NCBI GenBank assembly: GCA_020722965.1
Contig: DYJT01000005.1
Coordinates: 11,711 to 75,710 of the forward strand
DNA length: 64,000 nt
Direction: 5' to 3'
Source of the DNA: Brachyspira murdochii
Lineage (GTDB): Bacteria; Spirochaetota; JAAYUW01
The notes under the pieces were generated by a model. It searched no databases. It had not been told where the DNA came from and worked only from the letters and a program-made list of their open reading frames with translations. Of this stretch, positions 54,277 through 63,035 are shown piece by piece. A program made the translations under genes and the position numbers. Within the stretch, counting starts at the first letter, position 1. Each line of letters begins with the position of its first letter.

Positions 54277-56208
54277 TTATTGATTTCTGTTTTCCAACTG
54301 CTGTGCATATGAATCGAGTTTTTCTATTACATTTATTAAATTCAAAATTGATTTTGAAATTTCATTGAAATTATCTTCAACTGATTTTAATATATTTGTA
54401 TTCTGATTTAATATACTCATAAATTGTTGAAAATTATAGTAAAAATCCTCGAAATATTTTGAAAGAATTTTTGAACTTTCTATACCACTATCGGTCGATA
54501 AAATTGTTTCATCGGCAATATTTTTTATCTTGGAAACAAGATCGGTCGATTTAGAAGCAAGGTTTTTAACTTCATTTGCAACAACACTAAAGCTTTTGTA
54601 ATAATCTGAACTTCTGGAAGACTCGATAGATGCATTTAAACCAAGCAAAGAAGTTTGTTTAGAAATTTCTTCAATCTGGTTTGAAAATTCTTTTGTAATG
54701 TTTAATTTACTTTTCATGAAATTGAAATTATTTGAATTTAAATCTATTACGTTTCTAAGCTGATTCCCGATCTTTATTTGACTCTGTGCAAGATTTACTA
54801 TCTTTTTATCTATATCATTTATTTTGTTATTTAATTCATTCAGTTTTAATGTTAACTGGTTTAAAAGGTCTATTTGGGATTTTGTGTATTGACTTTTTTC
54901 TGTCAAGTCTTTTGAAACTTCATTAAAAATATTATCATTTTTTTTAATTAATTCTAATGATGATGAAATATTATTCAGGTAATTTTTTAAACTTTCATTA
55001 GATTTACCAATTTCTATATTCTTATTATTAGTTATAATAAAGGTTTCAATCAATTCATTTAAGATTAATCTTGATAAAATCAAGATATATATTTCAAATC
55101 CTAGAATCATAGTATAAAATTGCGGGTAGGATTGAGGGAAAGTAAATGCAAACATATCATTGATTATGGTAAAAAATAAAATAGAAAATGGAAATAAGAA
55201 TTTTCTCATCTTTTTGTTTTTATCATAAAAATATCTTTTAAAAACATATAAAACAAGATATAAAAATGATAAAATTCCAAGAATAAGCTCATATGTATAA
55301 AATTTTTTTCTTAATTCATAATTTTTATATAAAATAGTATCGATTATGAAAAATAGAACAAAAAATGATAGTACCACTTTTATAAATAAATTAAATTTCT
55401 CTTTTATCAGATAAAAAAAGGAAAGATAAAAGAAGATTATAAGTAAATAAATCGATTTATAAACCAAAATATAATTAAATGTTATATAATTTATAGGCAG
55501 GTATTCTAAGAGTTGATTTAAGGAAAAGAGTAAAACAAAAATAGAGGATATCGAAAAATAGACTAATTCCTTTCTTTTTTCCTTGATTCCAATATAAAAA
55601 AATAAGATAGAGATAATAAAAATAATTAAGAATAGAAATCTTTTAATTTTTACATTAAATAAATTCGATAATTCACTTTTAAAAGTAAGATTTTCATATT
55701 CTCCTAAATAAAAAGGTTGAGTAATGCTGCAATTTGTAAGAATGTAAATGGCTATTTTTACCTCGGCAAATTCTTCTTTATTAACAAATTTAAATAAATT
55801 GATAGTTTTATCAAAATTATATGCCGAAAAGATTATATCTGCTTTTTTACCATATTCGGCTATTAAAAGATCGTTTAAATATACTTCTACACCATCACTA
55901 AGTTTTCCCAACCTTATACCTGGATTTTTGTATTTCGAAAGATTCAGCTTCTGTTTTAATACTACGACCCCTTTTTGGTTGTTAATATGCCCTGATAAAT
56001 CAAAAGGCAAATCTATTATCAGATTTTCTACCAATTTGCCATCTTGATAAAATTCAAATTGCCAGTTTTCGGATAGTATATCTATATCTTTTTGTTTTGG
56101 GATATTTGATAGATAAGAATAAACAAACAAAAATAATGCTATCGTGCAGATCGTTATTGTTAAAATTTTCAATATAAAGATTAATTTTTCAAATATCTTT
56201 TCCATCAT
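54277..56208 (-). CDS. 7TMR-DISM chemoreceptor-like sensor (second of pair)
   Basis: A 643-residue membrane sensor: signal/anchor helix (about 12-31), an extracellular jelly-roll-like 7TMR-DISM domain (about 40-180; GVEVYLNDLLIAEYG), seven membrane helices (about 185-390), and a short cytoplasmic coiled-coil signalling domain. The hairpin tip is degenerate, LLGLNASIESSRSSDYYKSF, although VVANEVKNLASKS is kept. There is no HAMP. Such DISM domains are thought to bind carbohydrates. It follows its paralogue by 18 bp. Confidence 0.88.
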   Translation of the reverse strand: MMEKIFEKLIFILKILTITICTIALFLFVYSYLSNIPKQKDIDILSENWQFEFYQDGKLVENLIIDLPFDLSGHINNQKGVVVLKQKLNLSKYKNPGIRLGKLSDGVEVYLNDLLIAEYGKKADIIFSAYNFDKTINLFKFVNKEEFAEVKIAIYILTNCSITQPFYLGEYENLTFKSELSNLFNVKIKRFLFLIIFIISILFFYIGIKEKRKELVYFSISSIFVLLFSLNQLLEYLPINYITFNYILVYKSIYLLIIFFYLSFFYLIKEKFNLFIKVVLSFFVLFFIIDTILYKNYELRKKFYTYELILGILSFLYLVLYVFKRYFYDKNKKMRKFLFPFSILFFTIINDMFAFTFPQSYPQFYTMILGFEIYILILSRLILNELIETFIITNNKNIEIGKSNESLKNYLNNISSSLELIKKNDNIFNEVSKDLTEKSQYTKSQIDLLNQLTLKLNELNNKINDIDKKIVNLAQSQIKIGNQLRNVIDLNSNNFNFMKSKLNITKEFSNQIEEISKQTSLLGLNASIESSRSSDYYKSFSVVANEVKNLASKSTDLVSKIKNIADETILSTDSGIESSKILSKYFEDFYYNFQQFMSILNQNTNILKSVEDNFNEISKSILNLINVIEKLDSYAQQLENRNQ

Positions 56209-56225
56209 CTTCAGGTCTAACTAAT

Positions 56226-58241
56226 TTAATTTTCAAAATTAACATTTTTACTTTCAAAAATCAAAGAATAAAGTACTTTTGACTTTGAATCAATTTCTTG
56301 TGCAAGAAGGGAAATTTCTACTATAAGTTTATCAAGGCTTTCGATTTTTTGAATGAATTGATTATGATTATCTTTATTTTTAGTTATCAGTTCTGAAAGT
56401 TGCATAAATTGATTTGAATACTTAATAAACAAATCTAAAAATTCATCTTCTCTTAACCTTACTTCCTTTACAGAATCGACAATAGCGTCGATTCCCTTTT
56501 GTGCATTGGATGAAAAATCGGCTGATTTCATAGCCAGCTTTCTTATTTCATCTGAAATAATAGAAAAACCTCTACCCTTTTCTTTTGCCTTTCCAGCGAC
56601 AACAGAGGAATTCAATGATAGTAAAGAGGTCTGCTCAACAATAATATCGATTTGCCTTGTGTTTTCAATTATCTGATTTATCTTATTTATTACATTTGCA
56701 AGAATCTCATTTGTATTTTCATTCCCCTGTCTTACATTTTCTAACATTCCGGTAAGTTGTTTAACTTTACCAAATACTTCTTCTTCATTTAAGTTTGATG
56801 TTTTTAAGGACTCCTTTATTTTTTCGATTTGTTGCTTTAAGTTATGTATTATCTTTGAAAAATCGCTTCCTGTATTAGATAGATTTTCGGAAATAATAAA
56901 ACTATCCTTTGTTTCATCTAAAATTTTTTGAACATTCTCTGCTAGGTCTGTTTTCCTTTTTTCAAGCTCAAATGAAATTGAATCTAATTCCTTTGTAAAT
57001 TTTCTTAGCTTGTAAAATGAATTGACCAGATCTCCTACAAGTCTACTAGCAATATATATAACAAAAGACTGAAACCCAAATATATTTAAATATTTTAAAG
57101 TAAGATATTTTGGATAAAATTTTTTAATAATGTCGGGATATTTGAATGCTATAAAATCATTTGTTAGGCATAGAAAAAGAATTAAAATTGGCAAAATTAT
57201 ATCTTTTGAATTCTTTGATTTTGTTCTTAAATATTCTATTACAACGTAGGTAACTATATAAACAAAGATAAGATAAAGGAAAATATTAAAAATTTGATAA
57301 AAACCAAGTCTTATAGTTCTATCATAGATTATGGTATCAAGAATAAAACCAATCAAAGATATATATATCCCAGCTTTTAAAATAAAATTGAGCTCTTTAT
57401 CTATATATGAACAAATAAATAATATTAAAAATATCAATGCCAGATAAAGAGATTTGTATTCAAAAAGATAGTTAAAGATAGAATGGTCAATAGGTAAATT
57501 TGTGATTACATAGATTATTGTAAATAATGAAATTAATAGTATTAAAAATGCAAAATAAATGTAATAAGTAATCCTTAGTTTTTTGCCAATGTATAAAAAA
57601 ATAATTGCAAAAAGCAATGATATTAAAAGAAGAATCAATTTCAAATCGACATCTATAAAATTGTTTATCCTCTCTATTCTTTTTAACTCATAATAATCCC
57701 CAAAATACAGATAATCTTGAGCCGAACCTTCGGGATAAAAGTAAACCCTTATCTTGATCTTAAAACTTTCAAGCTTAAGTGTATTTGGGATTTTAACCAG
57801 TATATTCTTATTCCAGGAAGTAAAATAAATATCATTGTAAATTCCATTTTTTGAAACTAAAACACCATTTATATAGATTTCGCTACAATCTATCAATTTA
57901 CCAAAATATATGCCTAAGAACCTGCTTTGTTTAAATAAATTGGAAATTTTAGGATCATTTTTTATATCTATTTTTTTTGTAAATTCTACAACACCTCGGC
58001 TAACTCGTTTTTCATAATCTAACAGAAGTTTATTAAATGATACTGGCATATTTGTTTGGCCAGATTTAATTAAAATCAGATTTGAAAAATCTTTATTATC
58101 AGCCTTATAAAAATTATAGTTCCAATTATTTGAAATTGATATAAATTTACTCTCAACTTGAGCATTTATATTTAAAACAAAAAATAAAGTTAAAATTATA
58201 ATATATAAAACTAGTATATTTGTTTTTATGGTTTTGCTCAT
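56226..58241 (-). CDS. 7TMR-DISM chemoreceptor-like sensor (first of pair)
   Basis: Paralogue of the next gene with the same layout in 671 residues: signal segment (about 10-27), DISM jelly-roll domain (about 35-195; SEIYINGVLVSKNGI), seven helices (about 200-405) and a coiled-coil tail whose tip reads LLSLNSSVVAGKAKEKGRG with ISDEIRKLAMKS. The tip lacks the usual AAIEAA core, so coupling to CheA may be altered. No HAMP. The tandem pair could form heteromeric sensors. Start ATG at 58241, in a 72-bp divergent gap with the STAS gene. Confidence 0.88.
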   Translation of the reverse strand: MSKTIKTNILVLYIIILTLFFVLNINAQVESKFISISNNWNYNFYKADNKDFSNLILIKSGQTNMPVSFNKLLLDYEKRVSRGVVEFTKKIDIKNDPKISNLFKQSRFLGIYFGKLIDCSEIYINGVLVSKNGIYNDIYFTSWNKNILVKIPNTLKLESFKIKIRVYFYPEGSAQDYLYFGDYYELKRIERINNFIDVDLKLILLLISLLFAIIFLYIGKKLRITYYIYFAFLILLISLFTIIYVITNLPIDHSIFNYLFEYKSLYLALIFLILFICSYIDKELNFILKAGIYISLIGFILDTIIYDRTIRLGFYQIFNIFLYLIFVYIVTYVVIEYLRTKSKNSKDIILPILILFLCLTNDFIAFKYPDIIKKFYPKYLTLKYLNIFGFQSFVIYIASRLVGDLVNSFYKLRKFTKELDSISFELEKRKTDLAENVQKILDETKDSFIISENLSNTGSDFSKIIHNLKQQIEKIKESLKTSNLNEEEVFGKVKQLTGMLENVRQGNENTNEILANVINKINQIIENTRQIDIIVEQTSLLSLNSSVVAGKAKEKGRGFSIISDEIRKLAMKSADFSSNAQKGIDAIVDSVKEVRLREDEFLDLFIKYSNQFMQLSELITKNKDNHNQFIQKIESLDKLIVEISLLAQEIDSKSKVLYSLIFESKNVNFEN

Positions 58242-58313
58242 GTTAAATATTATATAATTTTTATTATAAATATCGACAATTTTATTTATAACTTTTTATA
58301 ATTTGGATTTTAT

Positions 58314-58610
58314 ATGAATAATTTTGAAGATAAAAAAATAATTTTTCCGCTACTAATAAATAACCAAAAAGAAAAACAATTAGATGATTTTTTCGATAAA
58401 ATTCTTTTTAAAATTAAAAATAAAGATAGTTTTATAGTTGTCGATATGACCAATCTTAATTCTATTAATTCCTCTATTTTAGCAAAGCTTCTTTATTACA
58501 GTAAAAAAACCACAAGATATGGTGGAAAACTAAAACTTATAAATATTAAAGATAGTTTAAAAAAGATACTGGTTAATTTAAAGTTTGATAGTTTTTTTAT
58601 TATAGAATGA
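58314..58610 (+). CDS. STAS-domain protein (anti-sigma-factor-antagonist-like)
   Basis: Single STAS domain of 98 residues with VVDMTNLNSINSSILAKLLYY, where the Ser of NSINSS corresponds to the phosphorylated Ser of SpoIIAA-type antagonists, and GGKLKLINI. No kinase or sigma gene is nearby. It could take part in partner switching, or as a scaffold for the adjacent DISM sensors. Confidence 0.85.
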   Translation: MNNFEDKKIIFPLLINNQKEKQLDDFFDKILFKIKNKDSFIVVDMTNLNSINSSILAKLLYYSKKTTRYGGKLKLINIKDSLKKILVNLKFDSFFIIE

Positions 58611-58623
58611 CTTTATAGAATCA

Positions 58624-59310
58624 CTATTGGTTATTATTTTCCTGGTCTTGCTGACTTTGATCCGATTGAAATGAATTTGCCCAGTTCGTTAAATAAGCAA
58701 GGTTTTTTAACAGGTTTTCAAGCCTGTCATATATAATCTTATCATATTTATAAACACCAGCTAAAATTTTTGCCTGTTCATCTTCCCATGCTGGTATATC
58801 TATTTTATAATTTTGAAATTTTGTAGCATTAGTAGCCTCTTTTTTTGTAGAATCCCAATATTGTAGGGCGATTTCATAATAGTATTTTGCAACTTTTAAA
58901 CTTTCGATAATCATCTCTTTATAAAGGTAATTATAAAAATAGATCTGCTCTTTATCAAATCTGGATGCCAGCTGGATATAACTTCTTGTAATTAAAAAGT
59001 TACAGTGCATTTTGAAAAGGAATTTGTATCTTATGTATTGTTCCTGTGTGTTTATCTTACACAAAGCCTGGACAACAGGTGCAAATGGAGCCATCAAAGC
59101 CCTCTGAAGGTAGAAAATGTTTTGCTCAATATTAACAGTTTGCATGTTATTTGACTTTGAGTATAGAAGATAATATTGTTCGGCATAAATTATTGGATCT
59201 GCTTTAATTTTAAAATTTAAAAATATTGTTGAAACAAAAAAAAATATAATTAAAAAGATAAATATTGAAAACCTTTTTATTTTGAACCTTTTCATATTAA
59301 ATTTTTTCAT
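58624..59310 (-). CDS. Membrane-anchored conserved hypothetical protein (spirochaete type)
   Basis: A 228-residue protein with basic N-terminus and one membrane or signal segment (about 14-36); the rest is helical, outside the membrane. YLQRALMAPFAPVVQAL and YRYKFLFKMHCNFLITRSY-like segments (quoted in part) are, from memory, shared with conserved hypothetical proteins of Treponema-like spirochaetes. The C-terminus is Gln/Asn-rich. Function unknown. It overlaps the next gene upstream (59297) by 14 bp. Confidence 0.75.
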   Translation of the reverse strand: MKKFNMKRFKIKRFSIFIFLIIFFFVSTIFLNFKIKADPIIYAEQYYLLYSKSNNMQTVNIEQNIFYLQRALMAPFAPVVQALCKINTQEQYIRYKFLFKMHCNFLITRSYIQLASRFDKEQIYFYNYLYKEMIIESLKVAKYYYEIALQYWDSTKKEATNATKFQNYKIDIPAWEDEQAKILAGVYKYDKIIYDRLENLLKNLAYLTNWANSFQSDQSQQDQENNNQ

Positions 59311-59596
59311 TTTTAATTTTAAAAAGACCTAAAATAAAAAAGATCATCGAAAAAATTATTATAAGATATTTTACTAAAGGGAAAGTTCCTATAGATAGAT
59401 ACCAATCTGATGGTATTATCTTAATCTGTTCAAGTACCCTAAAAAAAGAGTAAAGATAATTAAATAGTGCTGCAATGACAAGCATAAACATACTTTGATT
59501 CTTATGATTTCTTTCCCAGAACATTATAGCACTAAATGCAAGGATTACCCCAAAAAGCATATCTGAAATGACGAAAAGGGTCATATATTTTCCCAA
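59297..59596 (-). CDS. Small membrane protein of unknown function
   Basis: A 99-residue protein with three predicted membrane helices (about 5-23, 33-52, 70-93). No known family recognised. It overlaps the downstream anchored protein gene by 14 bp, so the two are translationally coupled and probably work together at the membrane. Confidence 0.7.
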   Translation of the reverse strand: MGKYMTLFVISDMLFGVILAFSAIMFWERNHKNQSMFMLVIAALFNYLYSFFRVLEQIKIIPSDWYLSIGTFPLVKYLIIIFSMIFFILGLFKIKNEKI

Positions 59597-59686
59597 TTTT
59601 TATTAAATTAATCGGCTCAGATTAAACTAAATAAAGCTATTTTTTCTTCTTTTTTATTATAAATTAAAAGATATAAAAATACAATA

Positions 59687-60949
59687 TTAATGATTTTTTT
59701 TATCAGGTAGCAACCTTAACAAAAAATTGAAAATTTCTTCTGGTATTTTTATTGGAAAAACATATGGTTTATTTCTATCTTTATCGAGGGTTTTTTCATC
59801 TGTATTCTTTTCATAGATATATGGACCGATCACATCACAATCTTTTCTGCTTAATATCAGTTTTAAATATCTTAAAAGTACAGTATAGTTATAAGTTGAA
59901 ATAATTCTTCTTAGATTAGAAAAAATTAGATCGATTCCAAAAGGGTTAAAGTATGGCTGTTGATTTATTTCAGATATCTTGATATTACCTATATTTTCTT
60001 TATTTACAATATAGATATTCTTCCCAATCCCAAGAGAAAGATTATCTCCAAATAGATAAATATCAAAAATTTGTTGGTTTGCTCTTTTCTGAGGCAAAAA
60101 TCCAGATAAAAATGGATAAACCCTGAAATCCGAAAAACTTCCATCTAAAACAACAAAATTTCCATTTTGTTTTATTAAATTAATTAGATAAATCCATGTC
60201 TTTTGAATTAAAGTAAATCTTTCAATTATTTTTGAATTATTATTTAAAGAAGAATAATATTTCTCAAAGTAAAAATTAAAAAGTGGTTGGTTAGCACTAT
60301 TTATATTTTCAATATCATCCTTATTGTAAAGATAATAATCTTCAATTCTTTTAATTTGTTCTATCGAAAACCAGTAAGGATAGGTTTCAATAATATAAAT
60401 TCCCTTATTCTTTTTGTCTATAAGACCTAAAATCTTCTCAAATGAATTAAATCGGTTTAATGCAATTGTATTTAGCTCATTCGATATAATAGATTTTTCA
60501 GAAAAAGAGAATGGATTTATGCAGGATAGCTTTTCTTCTGAGCAAAGATAATATATTTCATTTAATTTTATGTAATCTTTAATTTTCGAAATAATGGATT
60601 TTATAAAAAGATAACCATAATTATCGAAATAAAAATTTAAAAATTCCGGGTTTTCAAAGATATCGAGATCTTTTGAATAGGTTGTAAAAGGTCTTATAAG
60701 CCTTTCTGAATATATTGATTGAAATATTTTCTTAACATCTGGTTCAGAATTGTAATTTTTTAAGATTCTATAGTCTTTGTAAAAAGCACTATTGAATAGA
60801 TTAAATCCTTTTGAAAAATAATTTTTAATGAATGTGCTGCTTCTACTTTCAAAAAAACCAAATATTGAATTATAAGAATAAGGGAAAAATTGTTTTTTCC
60901 CGGAATTTGACCAGAATACGCAATTTTTCCCCTTTTTTATTTTTCGCAC
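59687..60949 (-). CDS. Hypothetical protein of unknown family
   Basis: A 420-residue soluble protein rich in Tyr, Phe, Asn and Ile, with no signal peptide. I recognise no family. The start is unusually basic (MRKIKKGKNCVFWSNSGKKQ). The middle (IIETYPYWFSIEQIKRIEDYY) and the end (PIKIPEEIFNFLLRLLP) look alpha-helical, and the stretch FVVLDGSFSDFRVYPFLSGF could be a buried strand. It sits 15 bp before the M42 peptidase group ends on the same strand, so may be the last gene of that operon. Confidence 0.7.
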   Translation of the reverse strand: MRKIKKGKNCVFWSNSGKKQFFPYSYNSIFGFFESRSSTFIKNYFSKGFNLFNSAFYKDYRILKNYNSEPDVKKIFQSIYSERLIRPFTTYSKDLDIFENPEFLNFYFDNYGYLFIKSIISKIKDYIKLNEIYYLCSEEKLSCINPFSFSEKSIISNELNTIALNRFNSFEKILGLIDKKNKGIYIIETYPYWFSIEQIKRIEDYYLYNKDDIENINSANQPLFNFYFEKYYSSLNNNSKIIERFTLIQKTWIYLINLIKQNGNFVVLDGSFSDFRVYPFLSGFLPQKRANQQIFDIYLFGDNLSLGIGKNIYIVNKENIGNIKISEINQQPYFNPFGIDLIFSNLRRIISTYNYTVLLRYLKLILSRKDCDVIGPYIYEKNTDEKTLDKDRNKPYVFPIKIPEEIFNFLLRLLPDKKNH

Positions 60950-60964
60950 TTAAAATCCTTGAAA

Positions 60965-61966
60965 CTAAAAAGTAAATTCTTCTTTACAAAGTAGTTCGCA
61001 TAAATTTACGCTTGCGTTATAATCTTCGATATCGCAAACCTCATTTGCGCTATGCACATATCTTGTAGGAATTGAAATAGTTCCTGCTATTATACCACCT
61101 TTTGTCTGCTGAATTGCCATGGCATCTGTTGCGCCCATAGTCAAAATTTCTTTTTGATATTTTACTTTATTCTTTTCACAAAGAGATACAAGATGATCTA
61201 CAAGTTTTTTAGCGACTATAATTCCTCTATCCATCACTTTTATAGCTGTTCCTTTGCTTACCGATACCGAAGATGCGAAATCGCATTCGGGTGTATCAGA
61301 AGAAAGGGTAACATCGAGTGCTATACCTACATCTGGTTCAACAGAATATGCGCTTGTTTTGGCTCCCCTTACTCCAACTTCTTCCTGAGATGTAAAGACA
61401 TAATAAATATCATGATATGGTTTATCAACTTTATCAATAAGTTGCACAAGCACAGCACAGCCAATTCTATCATCAAGATAAGATGAAAAAAGCTTTCCAT
61501 TTTGCTCAAAAGGATTATTAAACATTATAGCTGTCATTCCTATTTCAATATTTTTTTCTGCTTCCTCTTTACTTGAAGCGCCTATATCTATGAAAAATTT
61601 CTTCTCTGCTGGGGTTTTGAAATCATCTTCTTTTTCAATGCCTATAACTCCCCTAATCCCATTTTCAAAAACTACCTGCTTTGACACTATTCTATATGAT
61701 GGTTGATAACCAATAGAAGAAAACCTTAAAAATCCATTTTTATCTATATGGGTAACTATAAAACCTATTGCATCCATATGTGCTGCGAACATCAGCTTTT
61801 TCTTGTTTTTACCATAACCTTTTTTGTAGCATATCAAACTTCCATTAACATCTACTTCAACAGAATCTACTTTAGGCTTAACATATTTTTCAATAGAATT
61901 CCTTATCTTATCTTCTCTACCGGATGTACCAAATTCTGTAAAAATAAAACCATATTTTTCAAGCAT
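60965..61966 (-). CDS. M42-family aminopeptidase (third of three)
   Basis: Di-metal aminopeptidase of the FrvX/glutamyl aminopeptidase/TET family, 333 residues. Metal and catalytic residues: H63 and D65 (AAHMDAIGF), D165 (YLDDRIG), E195-E196 (SQEEVGVRG), D218 (ALDVT), H305 (RYVHSANEV). These form large cytoplasmic particles that finish peptide breakdown. All residues are intact. Confidence 0.95.
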   Translation of the reverse strand: MLEKYGFIFTEFGTSGREDKIRNSIEKYVKPKVDSVEVDVNGSLICYKKGYGKNKKKLMFAAHMDAIGFIVTHIDKNGFLRFSSIGYQPSYRIVSKQVVFENGIRGVIGIEKEDDFKTPAEKKFFIDIGASSKEEAEKNIEIGMTAIMFNNPFEQNGKLFSSYLDDRIGCAVLVQLIDKVDKPYHDIYYVFTSQEEVGVRGAKTSAYSVEPDVGIALDVTLSSDTPECDFASSVSVSKGTAIKVMDRGIIVAKKLVDHLVSLCEKNKVKYQKEILTMGATDAMAIQQTKGGIIAGTISIPTRYVHSANEVCDIEDYNASVNLCELLCKEEFTF

Positions 61967-62012
61967 ATGTTTCTCCTATTTTATTTTTTTTAATTTTCTA
62001 TGTTAAAAATTT

Positions 62013-63035
62013 TTAAAGCTTAAAATTGTTGGCTTCTTTCACTATTGCGATTGCAAGTTTTATATAATTTTCATAATCATCTTTATGAATAATCGACCAG
62101 GGAGCGTGAATATATCTTACCGGAACAGAAAGTGTTATTGATGCGACACCCTTTTGAGTCAATGATATTGCACCACTATCCGTACCACCAGTTACAGTTC
62201 TTTTAAATTGAAATGGTATATTATTTTTTTTAGCAACAGAAATCGCAAAATCAAGCAATTTTCTATTAGCTATTGAAGAATTGTCCATTATTGTAAATGC
62301 TGGACCCTTACCAAGTTCTGTGGAAGGAGAATAGGTTTTTTCAAGTTCTCTGTCAGAACAGGTTGTACCTTCAAGATTCAGGTTAAAATGAATATTCTCA
62401 ACATCAAAGGCACAGACATAACCCCCTCTTAATCCAACTTCTTCAGAAACATTATAACTTGCATATAAAGAGAGATCATATGGACCAGCGAGCAATGTTT
62501 CTGTTATTGCACAACAACCTGCTCTATCATCAAAAGCCTTACCAAAAAGATAATCCCCCTGTTTAAAAAATTTTGATCTGAAATAAATATAATCTGTAGG
62601 CTCTATCCCCGAAACCTCATTTTTAGATGAAGCTCCGATATCGATATACATATCTTTAATCTCATCGGCAGTTGAAAGCTCATTTGGACTTGAAAAATGA
62701 AGAGTCTTTATGGCAATAGCCCCTGCAATCTTCTTGCTTCCAATTATAACCTCTGTGGCTGGCAAGATTTTTGGTATAAATCCACCTATAGCCGAAAATT
62801 TTATTAAACCATTTTCTTCAATATCTCTTACCATCAATGAGACTTCATCCATATGAGCAGTTAATAAAACATTTTTCTTGTTTTTACCTTCTAGTTTAGC
62901 TATAAGATTACCGATAGGATTTATTTCAATATCTTTAACCTTTTCTTTTATATCTTTTTTTATCTGCTCAACTATATCTTTTTCATCGCCACTACCGGCA
63001 TTTATATTTGAATATTTTTCGAGTCTATCTATCAT
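62013..63035 (-). CDS. M42-family aminopeptidase (second of three)
   Basis: Paralogue of 340 residues with TAHMDEVSLMV, AFDDRAGC, VSEEVGLRGG and RYIHAPWSI. The fourth ligand region reads LNLEGTTCSD, a Glu in place of the Asp seen in its neighbours, which fits the M42 Asp/Glu alternative and may mean a different side-chain preference. Start overlaps the preceding gene by 11 bp. Confidence 0.95.
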   Translation of the reverse strand: MIDRLEKYSNINAGSGDEKDIVEQIKKDIKEKVKDIEINPIGNLIAKLEGKNKKNVLLTAHMDEVSLMVRDIEENGLIKFSAIGGFIPKILPATEVIIGSKKIAGAIAIKTLHFSSPNELSTADEIKDMYIDIGASSKNEVSGIEPTDYIYFRSKFFKQGDYLFGKAFDDRAGCCAITETLLAGPYDLSLYASYNVSEEVGLRGGYVCAFDVENIHFNLNLEGTTCSDRELEKTYSPSTELGKGPAFTIMDNSSIANRKLLDFAISVAKKNNIPFQFKRTVTGGTDSGAISLTQKGVASITLSVPVRYIHAPWSIIHKDDYENYIKLAIAIVKEANNFKL

